Shown here one piece after another: positions 24,714 through 33,707 of a DNA stretch of 64,000 bases. Within the stretch, counting starts at the first letter, position 1. Every line of letters begins with the position of its first letter. The stretch is from Pontibacillus yanchengensis (GTDB taxonomy: Bacteria > Bacillota > Bacilli > Bacillales > BH030062). The notes beneath the pieces are model-generated. The model did not search any database, was not told the DNA's origin, and saw only the letters and a program-made list of their open reading frames with translations. Position numbers and translations under genes: made by a program. Where the stretch lies: the NCBI RefSeq assembly GCF_009856295.1, contig NZ_WMEU01000005.1, positions 248,001-312,000 of the forward strand, read 5' to 3'.

Positions 24714-26140
24714 TGAATCTAGCAACTGAACAGACGTCACCTCAGCCAGAAGGCATGACACCAAATCCACAAGGAGGTCTTTCAAAAAAACTATTTTCGA
24801 TTCTAGTCATAGGTGTCTCTTTAATCGGTGTCATCTACTCAATGCAAACAAGTAATATGGGGCTAGCCCTATTTTCATTGTTATTCTTGTTGCTTTTATT
24901 AGGAACACCCATTGCGATTGCACTAGGGGTCTCGTCTTTTCTTTCTATCTATTACTTTACAACCGATCCTTTGCCTGATTTAGCAGGTAAGGTCTTCTCA
25001 GGATTAAATTCATTTCCACTTATGGCTATCCCTTTCTTTGTCTTAGCAGGTAATATCTTCACATCAGGCGGAGTAGCCAAAAGACTTATCCATTTAACCA
25101 ATATGTGGGTAGGGCATATTCCTGGTGGTCTTTCAATTGCAAGTATTGTTTCTTGTACATTATTTGCTGCCATTTCTGGCTCATCTCCTGCAACAGTGGT
25201 TGCAATAGGAGGGATTATGATTCCGGCTATGGTGGATCATGGATATGATAAAAACTATGCAGTAGGCTCTGTGTCAACTGCAGGATCACTTGGTATTCTT
25301 ATTCCACCAAGTATTCCGATGATAGTATATGCTGTAACTGTAGAACAATCTGTTGGGAAGCTTTTTCTTGCTGGGATTGTACCAGGAATTCTATTAATGA
25401 CATTGCTATCATTGGTCAGTTTTTTCATTGCGAGAAAAAGAAATTATGCTAAAGCTGAAAAAGCTTCCATTAATGATCGACTTAAAGCATTTAAACGTGC
25501 TATTTGGAGTCTTGGTTTACCTATAGTTGTAGTAGGTGGAATATATTCTGGGGTGTTCACTCCAACTGAATCTGCAGCAGTAGCAGTTGTATTAGGGGTT
25601 GTAGTAGGATTATGGATTCATAAGGATCTAAGATTCAAGGATTTTCCGGAGATTTTGTTGAATTCGGCTAAGACTACAGCCATGTTATTTTTCATCATTG
25701 CCATGGCCATGACTTTTGCTCATATTTTAACGCTAGAACGTATTCCTCACTCAATAGCAGAATTGATTACAGGTTGGAACATGGGACCTATAATGTTCTT
25801 GCTTATTGTAAATATTTTATTATTTATTGCAGGACAATTCATGGAACCAACAGCGATTATTACAATTCTGGCACCTATTTTATTCCCGGTAGCGATGGGG
25901 GTTGGAATAGATCCAATTCATTTCGGTATCGTGATGGTTGTAAACATGGAAGTTGGCATGATTACGCCTCCAGTTGGATTGAATTTATATGTGGCAAGTG
26001 GAATAACGAAGATGCCCCTTGTGGACGTAACAAAGTCAGCACTGCCTTGGTTGGTTGCCGTCGTTATTGGATTAATCCTGGTAACCTACATTCCAGCCAT
26101 CAGTCTTTGGTTACCTGAATTTTTGTACGGATTTCGTTAA
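24713..26140 (+). CDS. dctM: TRAP transporter large permease DctM
   Basis: A 475-residue membrane protein with about 12 helices. Typical stretches: 'GLNSFPLMAIPFFVLAGNIF', 'GSSPATVVAIGGIMIPAM', 'STAGSLGILIPPSIPMIVYAV' and 'EVGMITPPVGLNLYV', covering the two inverted SDC-type halves. About 45 extra residues at the N-terminus (Pro/Gln-rich) precede the first helix, somewhat longer than usual. Forms the Na+-driven channel unit with DctQ. Confidence 0.9.
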   Translation: MNLATEQTSPQPEGMTPNPQGGLSKKLFSILVIGVSLIGVIYSMQTSNMGLALFSLLFLLLLLGTPIAIALGVSSFLSIYYFTTDPLPDLAGKVFSGLNSFPLMAIPFFVLAGNIFTSGGVAKRLIHLTNMWVGHIPGGLSIASIVSCTLFAAISGSSPATVVAIGGIMIPAMVDHGYDKNYAVGSVSTAGSLGILIPPSIPMIVYAVTVEQSVGKLFLAGIVPGILLMTLLSLVSFFIARKRNYAKAEKASINDRLKAFKRAIWSLGLPIVVVGGIYSGVFTPTESAAVAVVLGVVVGLWIHKDLRFKDFPEILLNSAKTTAMLFFIIAMAMTFAHILTLERIPHSIAELITGWNMGPIMFLLIVNILLFIAGQFMEPTAIITILAPILFPVAMGVGIDPIHFGIVMVVNMEVGMITPPVGLNLYVASGITKMPLVDVTKSALPWLVAVVIGLILVTYIPAISLWLPEFLYGFR

Positions 26141-26144
26141 TGAG

Positions 26145-26176
26145 ACTAGCCCCTTCTGAATAAGTGGGGGCTATTG
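26145..26176 (+). terminator. Weak hairpin after dctM
   Basis: TAGCCCC / GGGGCTA 7-bp stem with a 13-nt loop; the following T run is poor, so readthrough into the MFS gene is likely. Confidence 0.4.
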
Positions 26177-26204
26177 TAATTGAACAGGAAGAAGGGTTGT
26201 TCCT

Positions 26205-27434
26205 ATGATAGAAGCTCGAACAAAAGCATTTTGGACGAATACGATTGCTTTAAGCATTGGTTCTTTGTTTGTATTTGCCAATGTGTATTTCACTCAACCA
26301 ATCTTACCCGTGTTAACGAAGGAATTTGCAGTGTCTCCTTTACAGGCAAGTATGTCCCTATCCCTTGTTATATTCGCTATAGGGATATCTTTGTTTTTTT
26401 ATGGTCCTATTTCTGACAGTATTGGTCGAAGAGGGATTATGATTGTAACAATGGGGTTGGGGACTATTGTAACCTTTTTGGCTGCTTTTTCGTTCAACTT
26501 TGAATTTTTTCTCGTTATGCGTGTACTACAGGGGATTCTCCTTGCTGGATTACCCTCGCTAGCACTAGCTTATATAGGGGAAGAATATTCTACTCATGCT
26601 CTGTCTGTTGCGATTGGTGTCTTCATAAGTGGTAATACAATTGGAGGCATGTTCGGCAGGATAGTAAGTGGTATCGTGACGGATCTATATGACTGGCAAA
26701 CAGCCTTTTTGGTTATGGGTGTTGTGAGTTTGGTTTGCTTTGTTTTGTTTGTTGTTCTGTTACGACCATCTCGATATTTTGAGCCAAAGAAATTTGATTG
26801 GAAAGAAGCATTAGGTGTCTATAAAAGTCATGTCTTAAACCGAGAGCTAAGACTAGCCTATATAGTAGGTGGTTTACACTTTTTCTTGTTTGTCGGCCAT
26901 TTTAATTACGTCACGTACCTTTTAACTTCCCCACCTTACCAACTTCCTACGAGTCTCATAGGCGTTCTCTTTTTAACCTATATTGCAGGAACAATTAGCT
27001 CACAAATAGCAGGTCGGGTCTCTAAAAAATTTTCACATGCTGCATGTATTAAAATAGGAATTCTCATCATGGTATGCGGTTTAGCTATAACACTGATTCC
27101 AAGTGTCTTTGCTATCATAGGTGGCTTGCTTATGAACTGTTTCGGATTCTTCTTTGCTCATTCTACATCTAGTTCTTGGGTTAGTGGTCGAGCAACATTT
27201 AGTAAAGCTAGTGCATCAGGTCTGTATTTGATTTCCTATTATATAGGAGGAAGTCTAGGTCCAATATACTTAGATCCATTCTGGAACCAGATGAATTGGC
27301 CTGGGGTAGTCATAGGGTGTTATTTGGTTCTAGCATCTACCATGTATGTAGCGTTTCAGATGGCGAGTATAGAGAAAGAGATTGATAAACAAGAGTCATC
27401 TAAGAGATTACAGACTTCAGAATCAAGGACCTAG
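26205..27434 (+). CDS. Major facilitator superfamily transporter
   Basis: A 409-residue 12-helix MFS protein. The loop 2-3 motif is 'GPISDSIGRRGIMIV'; 'RVLQGILLAGLPSLALAYIGEEY' matches helix 4 of the DHA1/YnfM-like drug or arabinose efflux subfamily. Substrate cannot be told. It lies 64 bases after dctM and shares only a weak hairpin, so it may be partly co-expressed with the TRAP genes. AGGAAGAAGGG precedes the ATG; the C-terminus is basic and short. Confidence 0.82.
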   Translation: MIEARTKAFWTNTIALSIGSLFVFANVYFTQPILPVLTKEFAVSPLQASMSLSLVIFAIGISLFFYGPISDSIGRRGIMIVTMGLGTIVTFLAAFSFNFEFFLVMRVLQGILLAGLPSLALAYIGEEYSTHALSVAIGVFISGNTIGGMFGRIVSGIVTDLYDWQTAFLVMGVVSLVCFVLFVVLLRPSRYFEPKKFDWKEALGVYKSHVLNRELRLAYIVGGLHFFLFVGHFNYVTYLLTSPPYQLPTSLIGVLFLTYIAGTISSQIAGRVSKKFSHAACIKIGILIMVCGLAITLIPSVFAIIGGLLMNCFGFFFAHSTSSSWVSGRATFSKASASGLYLISYYIGGSLGPIYLDPFWNQMNWPGVVIGCYLVLASTMYVAFQMASIEKEIDKQESSKRLQTSESRT

Positions 27435-27438
27435 TGGC

Positions 27439-27476
27439 AAGCCTATGTTGTTACTTATTTTACAACATAGGCTTTT
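27439..27476 (+). terminator. Rho-independent terminator
   Basis: AAGCCTATGTTGT / ACAACATAGGCTT 13-bp stem followed by TTA. Confidence 0.75.
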
Positions 27477-27519
27477 AGTCAAATTACAGAGAATTTTCAA
27501 ATAGAATTGCAAACTAAGG

Positions 27520-27549
27520 TTGACATTAAATGTGTAAGCGCTTTACCAT
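27520..27549 (+). promoter_or_regulatory. rbs promoter with overlapping cre site
   Basis: A consensus -35 TTGACA (27520-27525) is followed 18 bp later by TACCAT as a weak -10. TGTAAGCGCTTTAC at 27533-27546 (12/14 cre match, nearly palindromic) lies between them, so CcpA would compete with RNA polymerase. Confidence 0.6.
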
Positions 27550-27552
27550 GGC

Positions 27553-27607
27553 TGTAACGGGTTACATAGTAACTCTTTCTTATTAAAACAATATGTAACC
27601 CGTTACA
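27553..27607. promoter_or_regulatory. Twin RbsR operators
   Basis: TGTAACGGGTTACATA (27553-27568) and its exact inverse TATGTAACCCGTTACA (27592-27607) are each built on a GTAAC-SS-GTTAC dyad, as LacI-family repressors use. Their centres are 41 bp apart, close to four helical turns, and lie between promoter and rbsR. Confidence 0.75.
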
Positions 27608-27641
27608 CATTAATAAATTGATAGAGAAAGCAGGTATGATG

Positions 27642-28631
27642 ATGGCTACGATTCGTGATGTTGCTAAGCAAGCAGGTGTTTCTGTTGCTACCGTTTCGAG
27701 AGTACTCAATAGTAATGGGTATGTAAATGAGGATACTCGAGTGAAAGTAACAGAAGCAATTAAAGAACTGAACTATTTGCCAAATGATGTCGCGAGAAGT
27801 TTATTTAAACGACGATCTAAAATGATAGGGCTCATCTTACCTGATATTACTAACCCATTCTTCCCTGAGTTAGCTAGGGCGGTGGAAGATGTGGCGAATG
27901 AAACAGAGTACACATTTGTATTATGTAACTCAGACAATCAAATGGAGAAAGAACAGCAATATTTAACTGCATTGAAACAAAAATATATAGATGGATTCAT
28001 CGTCGTAAGTAGTACGCTTACGACAGAACAGGTTCACGAACTGAACGTTCCGGTCGTAGCACTAGACCGAATCATTTCTCCTCATATGCCTTCTGTTTCT
28101 GTGCAGAACTATGAAGGGGCACAAGAGGCTGTTCAGTATTTGATGAAAAATGGATGCCAGAAAGTTGCTCATATATCAGGGCCAGATTATGTAGATAACG
28201 CACATGCTAGAAAACAAGGATATTTGGATATGGTAAGAGATAAAGAGTGGTATGTGGACGGTTTAGTAGTAGATGGTAAATATGAGCTGGACCCTGCCAA
28301 AGAAGCAGCAACCCAATTATTGGAAAAATATCCAGATGTCGATGGAATATTTGTAGGGAACGATCTAATGGCGGTTGGTGTTTTGAAAGCAGCGGAGGCT
28401 CTCGGAATTAAAGTACCTGAAAACTTATCGATTATAGGGTTTGATGGTATTGCTCTAGGAGAAACGACCACACCTGCTCTAACTACAATGGCGCAACCTA
28501 TTTATGATGTGGGATCGAAAGCAGCAGAGTTATTAATTAATTATATAGAAGGAATCCCTTCAGTACATTCGAATCATTCCTTTGGAGTTCAAATCATTGA
28601 ACGAGAAACCGTTAAAAAAGGAGGGGTATAG
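27642..28631 (+). CDS. rbsR: Ribose operon repressor, LacI family
   Basis: A 329-residue LacI/GalR regulator: N-terminal helix-turn-helix 'MATIRDVAKQAGVSVATVSRVL', hinge helix 'PNDVARSLFKRR', then a periplasmic-binding-protein-like ligand domain ('IGLILPDITNPFFPELARAVED'). ATG 27642 is preferred over the upstream TTG and two adjacent ATGs because AGCAGGT lies about 6 nt before it. First gene of rbsRKDACB; binds ribose and likely controls its own operon at the twin dyads. Confidence 0.9.
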   Translation: MATIRDVAKQAGVSVATVSRVLNSNGYVNEDTRVKVTEAIKELNYLPNDVARSLFKRRSKMIGLILPDITNPFFPELARAVEDVANETEYTFVLCNSDNQMEKEQQYLTALKQKYIDGFIVVSSTLTTEQVHELNVPVVALDRIISPHMPSVSVQNYEGAQEAVQYLMKNGCQKVAHISGPDYVDNAHARKQGYLDMVRDKEWYVDGLVVDGKYELDPAKEAATQLLEKYPDVDGIFVGNDLMAVGVLKAAEALGIKVPENLSIIGFDGIALGETTTPALTTMAQPIYDVGSKAAELLINYIEGIPSVHSNHSFGVQIIERETVKKGGV

Positions 28632-29522
28632 ATGACACCAAACGTTACAGTGGTAGGAAGTATTAATATGGATTTAGTAACGAGTACAGAACAAGTTCCC
28701 AATCAAGGAGAAACCGTGTTAGGTTATGATTTTGCAACGTACCCGGGTGGTAAGGGAGCTAATCAGGCCGTATCTGCCTCCCGCTTAGGGGCAAAAACGA
28801 ACATGATCGGCGCTGTTGGTAAGGATGCTTTTGGACAGGAATTAAGTGAAACGCTTCGTGAAAATGGAGTCGTTACAGAAAATGTGAAACCGGTTACAGA
28901 TACTCCGTCAGGGACAGCTACGATCATTTTATCGAATGGAGATAATCGAATTATTGTAAATCCAGGAGCAAATCATAGCGTCACACCTGACTATATTAAA
29001 TCGTGTGCGGAGGTGCTACGCTCTAGTGATATCGTGTTAATGCAGTTGGAAATTCCGCTCGAGACGGTAGAGAAAGCTGCAAAACTAGCAAAAGAAGGTG
29101 GAGCGACGGTCATCTTGAACCCTGCTCCTATACAAGCGCTACCTGAATCTTTACTTCAATGGGTGGATATTATCACACCAAACGAGTCAGAGGCAGAGAC
29201 GTTATTTAACCAGTCTCATCAATCGAATTTAGAAGATAAGCTCATTATTACGAAGGGGAGCGAAGGTGTTTTCTTCTATGAGGATGGTAAGGAAAGACTT
29301 ATTCCTGCGTATCGTGTTGATCCCGTAGATACAACTGGGGCAGGGGATGCTTTTAATGGCGCATTAGCTTTCAAATTGTCTGAAGGTTCTACGAAACAAG
29401 AGGCGATTAGCTATGCGAATGCAGTAGCTGCGCTATCGGTTCTCAAGTCTGGGGCGCAAACAGGACTACCTACACAAGCAGAAGTTCAAGTATTTTTGGA
29501 ACATCAGGGGGAACAAACATGA
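28632..29522 (+). CDS. rbsK: Ribokinase
   Basis: A 296-residue PfkB-family kinase. 'GSINMDLV', the substrate stretch 'PGGKGANQAVSASRLG', and the C-terminal signature DTTGAGDAFNGALAF with catalytic Asp and anion hole are present. Phosphorylates ribose at O5 to feed the pentose phosphate pathway. ATG directly abuts the rbsR stop; AAAAGGAGGGG lies in the end of rbsR. Confidence 0.93.
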   Translation: MTPNVTVVGSINMDLVTSTEQVPNQGETVLGYDFATYPGGKGANQAVSASRLGAKTNMIGAVGKDAFGQELSETLRENGVVTENVKPVTDTPSGTATIILSNGDNRIIVNPGANHSVTPDYIKSCAEVLRSSDIVLMQLEIPLETVEKAAKLAKEGGATVILNPAPIQALPESLLQWVDIITPNESEAETLFNQSHQSNLEDKLIITKGSEGVFFYEDGKERLIPAYRVDPVDTTGAGDAFNGALAFKLSEGSTKQEAISYANAVAALSVLKSGAQTGLPTQAEVQVFLEHQGEQT

Positions 29523-29914
29523 AAAAGAATGGGATGATTAACAGTGATATTGCTAGCGTTCTAGCAAGGTTAGGCCATACCGATACTATTGTTATAGCAG
29601 ATTGCGGTTTACCAATACCAGAACATGTCCCTCGTATTGATCTATCGATTACAAAAGGGACTCCGAGCTTTATAGAGGTGCTCGAAGCTATTCTGGATGA
29701 TATGGAGGTGGAGAAGATGACGTTAGCAAATGAGATGGAAATTCATAACCCTTCCCTGCATCAGAATCTTCTCAATCGTTGTAATCAATACACGATGGAT
29801 TTTTTATCACATGATGTCTTAAAAGAAGCAACGAACGATGCCAAAGTTGTAATTCGGACTGGAGAAGCTAGTCCATTTGCCAATGTCATCTTGACTTCTG
29901 GAGTAATCTTTTAG
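29519..29914 (+). CDS. rbsD: D-ribose pyranase
   Basis: A 131-residue RbsD: conserved 'INSDIASVLARLGHTDTIVIADCGLPIP' at the N-terminus with the catalytic His, and 'VIRTGEASPFANVILTSGVIF' at the C-terminus. Interconverts beta-pyranose and beta-furanose ribose. Overlaps rbsK by 4 bp (ATGA). Confidence 0.93.
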   Translation: MKKNGMINSDIASVLARLGHTDTIVIADCGLPIPEHVPRIDLSITKGTPSFIEVLEAILDDMEVEKMTLANEMEIHNPSLHQNLLNRCNQYTMDFLSHDVLKEATNDAKVVIRTGEASPFANVILTSGVIF

Positions 29915-29944
29915 TATTCAGCTTTGTTTTAAAGGGGGGAGACC

Positions 29945-31462
29945 ATGACCGTACAGCCTATTGTAGAAATGAAGCATATTCATAAATCATTCGTTGGTAA
30001 TAAGGTGTTAAAAGATGTCCACTTTGATGTGAAGCCAGGGGAAATTCACGCTCTTATGGGAGAAAACGGTGCTGGAAAATCCACGATGATGAAAATTCTC
30101 ACCGGGATACACAAACGAGATCAAGGAACCGTAAGTGTTAATGGAAAAGAGGTGGAATTTTCAAACCCGAAAGAAGCTGAGAAAGCTGGCATCGCCGTCA
30201 TTCACCAAGAATTAAATATTATTCCTTATTTGACTGTTGCCCAAAATATGTTTCTTGGAAAAGAACTGAAATATGGGAAAACAGGCGTATTAAAAACAAA
30301 AGAAATGCAGCAAAAGACGAGGGAACGACTCCAGCGACTAGGCATTGATATGGATCCAGATGAAGAAGCCGGACAGTTGTCAGTTGGAAAGCAGCAGATG
30401 GTTGAAATAGCCAGAGCCATTTCGACGAATGCGGAAGTATTGGTTATGGATGAGCCTACGGCTGCTCTTACTGACCGTGAAATTGAAGCGTTGTTTAAGG
30501 TTATTCGTCAGTTAAGAGATCAAGGTGTAGGCATTGTGTATATATCACACAGAATGGAAGAGATTTTTTCCTTATGTGATCGCATTTCTGTTCTTCGAGA
30601 TGGGGAATATATCGGAACGAAATACAGCAACCAAACTTCCTTTGAAGAAATTGTGAAAATGATGGTGGGTCGTGAACTCGGTCAACGATTCCCTGACCGT
30701 ACATCTGAAATAGGAGATACAAAGCTTGAAGTAAAGTCTTTATCAAGGGAAGGCTGTTTTGAGGACGTGTCCTTTTCAGTGCGAAAAGGAGAAATTCTTG
30801 GTGTAGCAGGTCTGATGGGAGCAGGAAGAACGGAAATAATGGAAGCTCTGTTTGGTTCTAGAAAAATATCTAATGGTCAAGTGTTCTTAGATGGTCAACA
30901 TCTTAAGATTAAGCACCCAAAGGATTCCATTGAAGCAGGTATTGGGTTTATAACAGAGGACCGGAAGTCAGAAGGGCTCGTACTCAATCTATCTATTCGA
31001 GAAAACATGGCGTTGCCAATGCTTTCAAATCTATCGAACTATGGAGTCTTATCAAACAAAAGTGAACAAGAGCTTGTAGAATCCCTAATGTCCCGACTTC
31101 AGGTAAAGGCAACAGGCCCCCATCAAGAAGTGAAATCCTTAAGTGGAGGAAATCAGCAAAAAGTCGTCATTGGTAAATGGTTAGGCATTGAGCCAAAGGT
31201 GCTCATATTAGATGAACCAACTCGTGGTGTTGATATTGGGGCTAAGAAGGAAATCTACCATATTATGAATGAACTAACAGAACGAGGAGTCTCCATCATC
31301 ATGGTATCTTCTGAGTTACCTGAGGTACTCGGGATGAGTGATCGAATATTAGTCATCCACGAAGGAAAAGTGGCAACGACTGTATCACGAGAAGAGGCAG
31401 ACCAAGAGAAAATCATGCAAGCTGCTACTGGACAAGCGGCAATGGGAGGGAATAGAGGATGA
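29945..31462 (+). CDS. rbsA: Ribose ABC transporter ATP-binding protein
   Basis: A 505-residue duplicated ATPase. First half: Walker [10 protein letters not shown], signature '[14 protein letters not shown]', Walker B '[11 protein letters not shown]'. Second half: degenerate Walker A 'GLMGAGRTE', signature '[15 protein letters not shown]', Walker B '[12 protein letters not shown]'. The asymmetry is normal for sugar importers of this class. AAGGGGGGAG upstream; overlaps rbsC by 4 bp. Confidence 0.93.
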   Translation: MTVQPIVEMKHIHKSFVGNKVLKDVHFDVKPGEIHALMGENGAGKSTMMKILTGIHKRDQGTVSVNGKEVEFSNPKEAEKAGIAVIHQELNIIPYLTVAQNMFLGKELKYGKTGVLKTKEMQQKTRERLQRLGIDMDPDEEAGQLSVGKQQMVEIARAISTNAEVLVMDEPTAALTDREIEALFKVIRQLRDQGVGIVYISHRMEEIFSLCDRISVLRDGEYIGTKYSNQTSFEEIVKMMVGRELGQRFPDRTSEIGDTKLEVKSLSREGCFEDVSFSVRKGEILGVAGLMGAGRTEIMEALFGSRKISNGQVFLDGQHLKIKHPKDSIEAGIGFITEDRKSEGLVLNLSIRENMALPMLSNLSNYGVLSNKSEQELVESLMSRLQVKATGPHQEVKSLSGGNQQKVVIGKWLGIEPKVLILDEPTRGVDIGAKKEIYHIMNELTERGVSIIMVSSELPEVLGMSDRILVIHEGKVATTVSREEADQEKIMQAATGQAAMGGNRG

Positions 31463-32397
31463 ACAAGTCGATGACGGGAATGTTACAAAAGTTAGGTCCA
31501 TTGCTAGGTTTTTTTGTAATCGTTATCATTTTGACATTTATGAGTGACAACTTTCTTACGCTGGACAATATCTTAGTTGTGTTACGCCAAGTTTCGATTA
31601 ATGCACTGATAGCATTTGGAATGACCTTCGTTATTTTGACTGGCGGAATTGATTTATCGGTAGGATCCACGCTGGCTCTTTCTGGAGCGTTGACCGCTGG
31701 AATGTTATCAAGTGGTATGGACCCGATGTTAGCCGTAATCCTGGGAATGCTAGCTGGTGCTGCGATGGGTGCATTCAATGGAATTGTTATTACGAAAGGA
31801 AAAGTAGCCCCTTTTATTGCCACACTGGCAACCATGACTATATTTAGAGGATTGACGCTTGTTTATACCGATGGTCGTCCGATTACAGGGCTATCCGACA
31901 GTATGTCCTTCAAGATGATTGGACAAGGATATTTATTTGGCATTCCTGTACCAGCCGTACTAATGACTGTTGCTTTTGCTATTCTATTTTTCATACTGAA
32001 GAAAACCGTTTTTGGTCGCCAAGTGTACTCCATTGGAGGTAACGAGGAAGCATCTATTCTTTCAGGTATTCGAGCGGATCGGGTGAAGATTTGGGTTTAT
32101 TCCTTAACAGGCCTTTTATCTGCTCTTGCAGGAATTATTTTAACTAGCCGCTTAAACTCAGCTCAACCAAACGTAGGAGTGGCATTTGAACTGGATGCAA
32201 TCGCTGCTGTTGTTCTCGGTGGTACAAGCTTATCCGGGGGACGCGGTTGGATATTCGGAACATTAGTAGGTGCACTTATTATAGGTGTCTTAAATAATGG
32301 ATTGAACTTGTTAGACGTATCTTCCTTCTTCCAACAAGTTGTAAAAGGTACTGTCATTCTGTTAGCCGTGCTTATGGATCGAAAGAAAACAGCTTAA
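31459..32397 (+). CDS. rbsC: Ribose ABC transporter permease
   Basis: A 312-residue membrane protein of the BPD_transp_2 family, with '[21 protein letters not shown]' and '[35 protein letters not shown]' as signature loops. Forms the homodimeric channel contacted by RbsA. Followed by an RNA hairpin before rbsB. Confidence 0.93.
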   Translation: MNKSMTGMLQKLGPLLGFFVIVIILTFMSDNFLTLDNILVVLRQVSINALIAFGMTFVILTGGIDLSVGSTLALSGALTAGMLSSGMDPMLAVILGMLAGAAMGAFNGIVITKGKVAPFIATLATMTIFRGLTLVYTDGRPITGLSDSMSFKMIGQGYLFGIPVPAVLMTVAFAILFFILKKTVFGRQVYSIGGNEEASILSGIRADRVKIWVYSLTGLLSALAGIILTSRLNSAQPNVGVAFELDAIAAVVLGGTSLSGGRGWIFGTLVGALIIGVLNNGLNLLDVSSFFQQVVKGTVILLAVLMDRKKTA

Positions 32398-32406
32398 GTT
32401 GTTCTG

Positions 32407-32426
32407 AACAGTGTAAAAGCACTGTT
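32407..32426 (+). promoter_or_regulatory. Intercistronic hairpin before rbsB
   Basis: AACAGTG / CACTGTT with a 6-nt loop and no T run. Such hairpins next to binding-protein genes can stabilise the downstream mRNA piece and raise binding-protein yield. Confidence 0.45.
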
Positions 32427-32464
32427 GAGATAAATATTTTTACTAACCTTGGGAGGGTTTTATA

Positions 32465-33415
32465 ATGAAACACATTTGGAAAAGCTTAGGTGTAGCTCTT
32501 ATCGCTCTTGTATTTATTGCTGGGTGTTCGACGGAAGCCCCAAATTCTTCTTCAGATGAAGGAAATGGAAGTGGAGGAGACTCCGAAAAAGAAGATGGAA
32601 CGTTGAAGATTGGTCTTTCCATTTCCACACAAAACAACCCATTCTTCGTAACACTTAAAGAAGGTGCTGAAAAAGCAGCGGAAGAAGAAGGGGTAGAGCT
32701 TACGACGGTAGATGCGCAAAACGACCCTGGTAAGCAAGTAAGTGGTATTGAAGATTTAATTACGCAAAATGTTGATGTATTACTCGTAAATCCAACAGAC
32801 TCTGCAGCAATTACTACAGCGATTGAGTCAGCGAATGAAGCGGATATTCCAGTGATTACCGTTGACCGCAGTGCAGATGGAGGAGAAGTGGTTTCTCACA
32901 TCGCATCTGACAACGTAAAAGGTGGCGAAATGGCTGCTAATTACATTGTCGAGCAACTGAGCGGTGGTGGAAAAGTAGTGGAACTAGAAGGTATTCCAGG
33001 TTCATCAGCAGCACGTGAACGCGGGAAAGGCTTCCACAATGTTGTAGATGAAAATGACAAAATCGAAGTAGCAGCAAAGCAAGCTGCAGATTTTGATCGT
33101 TCTAAAGGTTTAACCGTAATGGAGAACATCATTCAGAGTACAGATAATTTTGATGCTGTATTTGCTCACAACGATGAAATGGCTCTAGGAGCCGTACAAG
33201 CATTAGAATCTGCCAATATGGCTGAAGATACTATTGTAGTCGGTTTCGATGCAACTGATGACGCGCGTAAAGCAATTGAAGAAGGGCGCATGGATGCAAC
33301 CATCGCTCAACAGCCAACTCTAATTGGTGAAAAAGCTGTACAAACAGCAGTTAAAGTGCATAACGGAGAAAGCGTGAAAGACTTTATTCCAGTTGAATTG
33401 AAATTAGTGAAGTAA
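32465..33415 (+). CDS. rbsB: Ribose-binding lipoprotein
   Basis: A 316-residue lipoprotein: lipobox 'LVFIAGCS', an acidic Ser/Gly-rich linker, then a periplasmic-binding fold ('IGLSISTQNNPFFVTLKEGAEKAAEEEGVEL', 'VDRSADGG', 'VFAHNDEMALGAVQAL') matching RbsB. Binds D-ribose outside and delivers it to RbsC. Strong GGGAGGG site; a terminator ends the operon. Confidence 0.92.
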   Translation: MKHIWKSLGVALIALVFIAGCSTEAPNSSSDEGNGSGGDSEKEDGTLKIGLSISTQNNPFFVTLKEGAEKAAEEEGVELTTVDAQNDPGKQVSGIEDLITQNVDVLLVNPTDSAAITTAIESANEADIPVITVDRSADGGEVVSHIASDNVKGGEMAANYIVEQLSGGGKVVELEGIPGSSAARERGKGFHNVVDENDKIEVAAKQAADFDRSKGLTVMENIIQSTDNFDAVFAHNDEMALGAVQALESANMAEDTIVVGFDATDDARKAIEEGRMDATIAQQPTLIGEKAVQTAVKVHNGESVKDFIPVELKLVK

Positions 33416-33428
33416 TGAGTATAGGTTA

Positions 33429-33458
33429 AAAAAGCTGCCTTAAACAAGGCAGCTTTTT
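33429..33458 (+). terminator. rbs operon terminator
   Basis: AAAAAGCTGCCTT / AAGGCAGCTTTTT stem with an AAAC loop. Confidence 0.85.
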
Positions 33459-33480
33459 CTAATAAAGAAATAATAGGTAG

Positions 33481-33706
33481 AGCTTATCGATGTGCTTCCC
33501 TCAACTCCATACGATAAGTCAACATCGGTTAGCTATTACTCTCTGTGTTTCCTTTATATCACTGCGGATTTAGGTGAAATTCTGTGGGGATGGAGGTTTT
33601 GTGGAGGTTCGATTAAGACCACTGCGTAACGCAGCAACATCGAATCAACCCATGTGCTATGAGCAGTAGTTTTTACGTCGCTAGACGGGGGTTTGCACTT
33701 TTGTTC
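33481..33706 (+). repeat. Dispersed structured repeat, divergent copy
   Basis: Shares 'ACGATAAGTCAACATCG', the 'GTTCGATTAAGACCACTGCG' hairpin section and the end 'TACGTCGCTAGACGG' with copies at 457 and 52671, but its left end is altered and extra sequence follows the middle. It abuts the 3' end of the PP-loop gene. Confidence 0.7.
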
Positions 33707-33707
33707 C

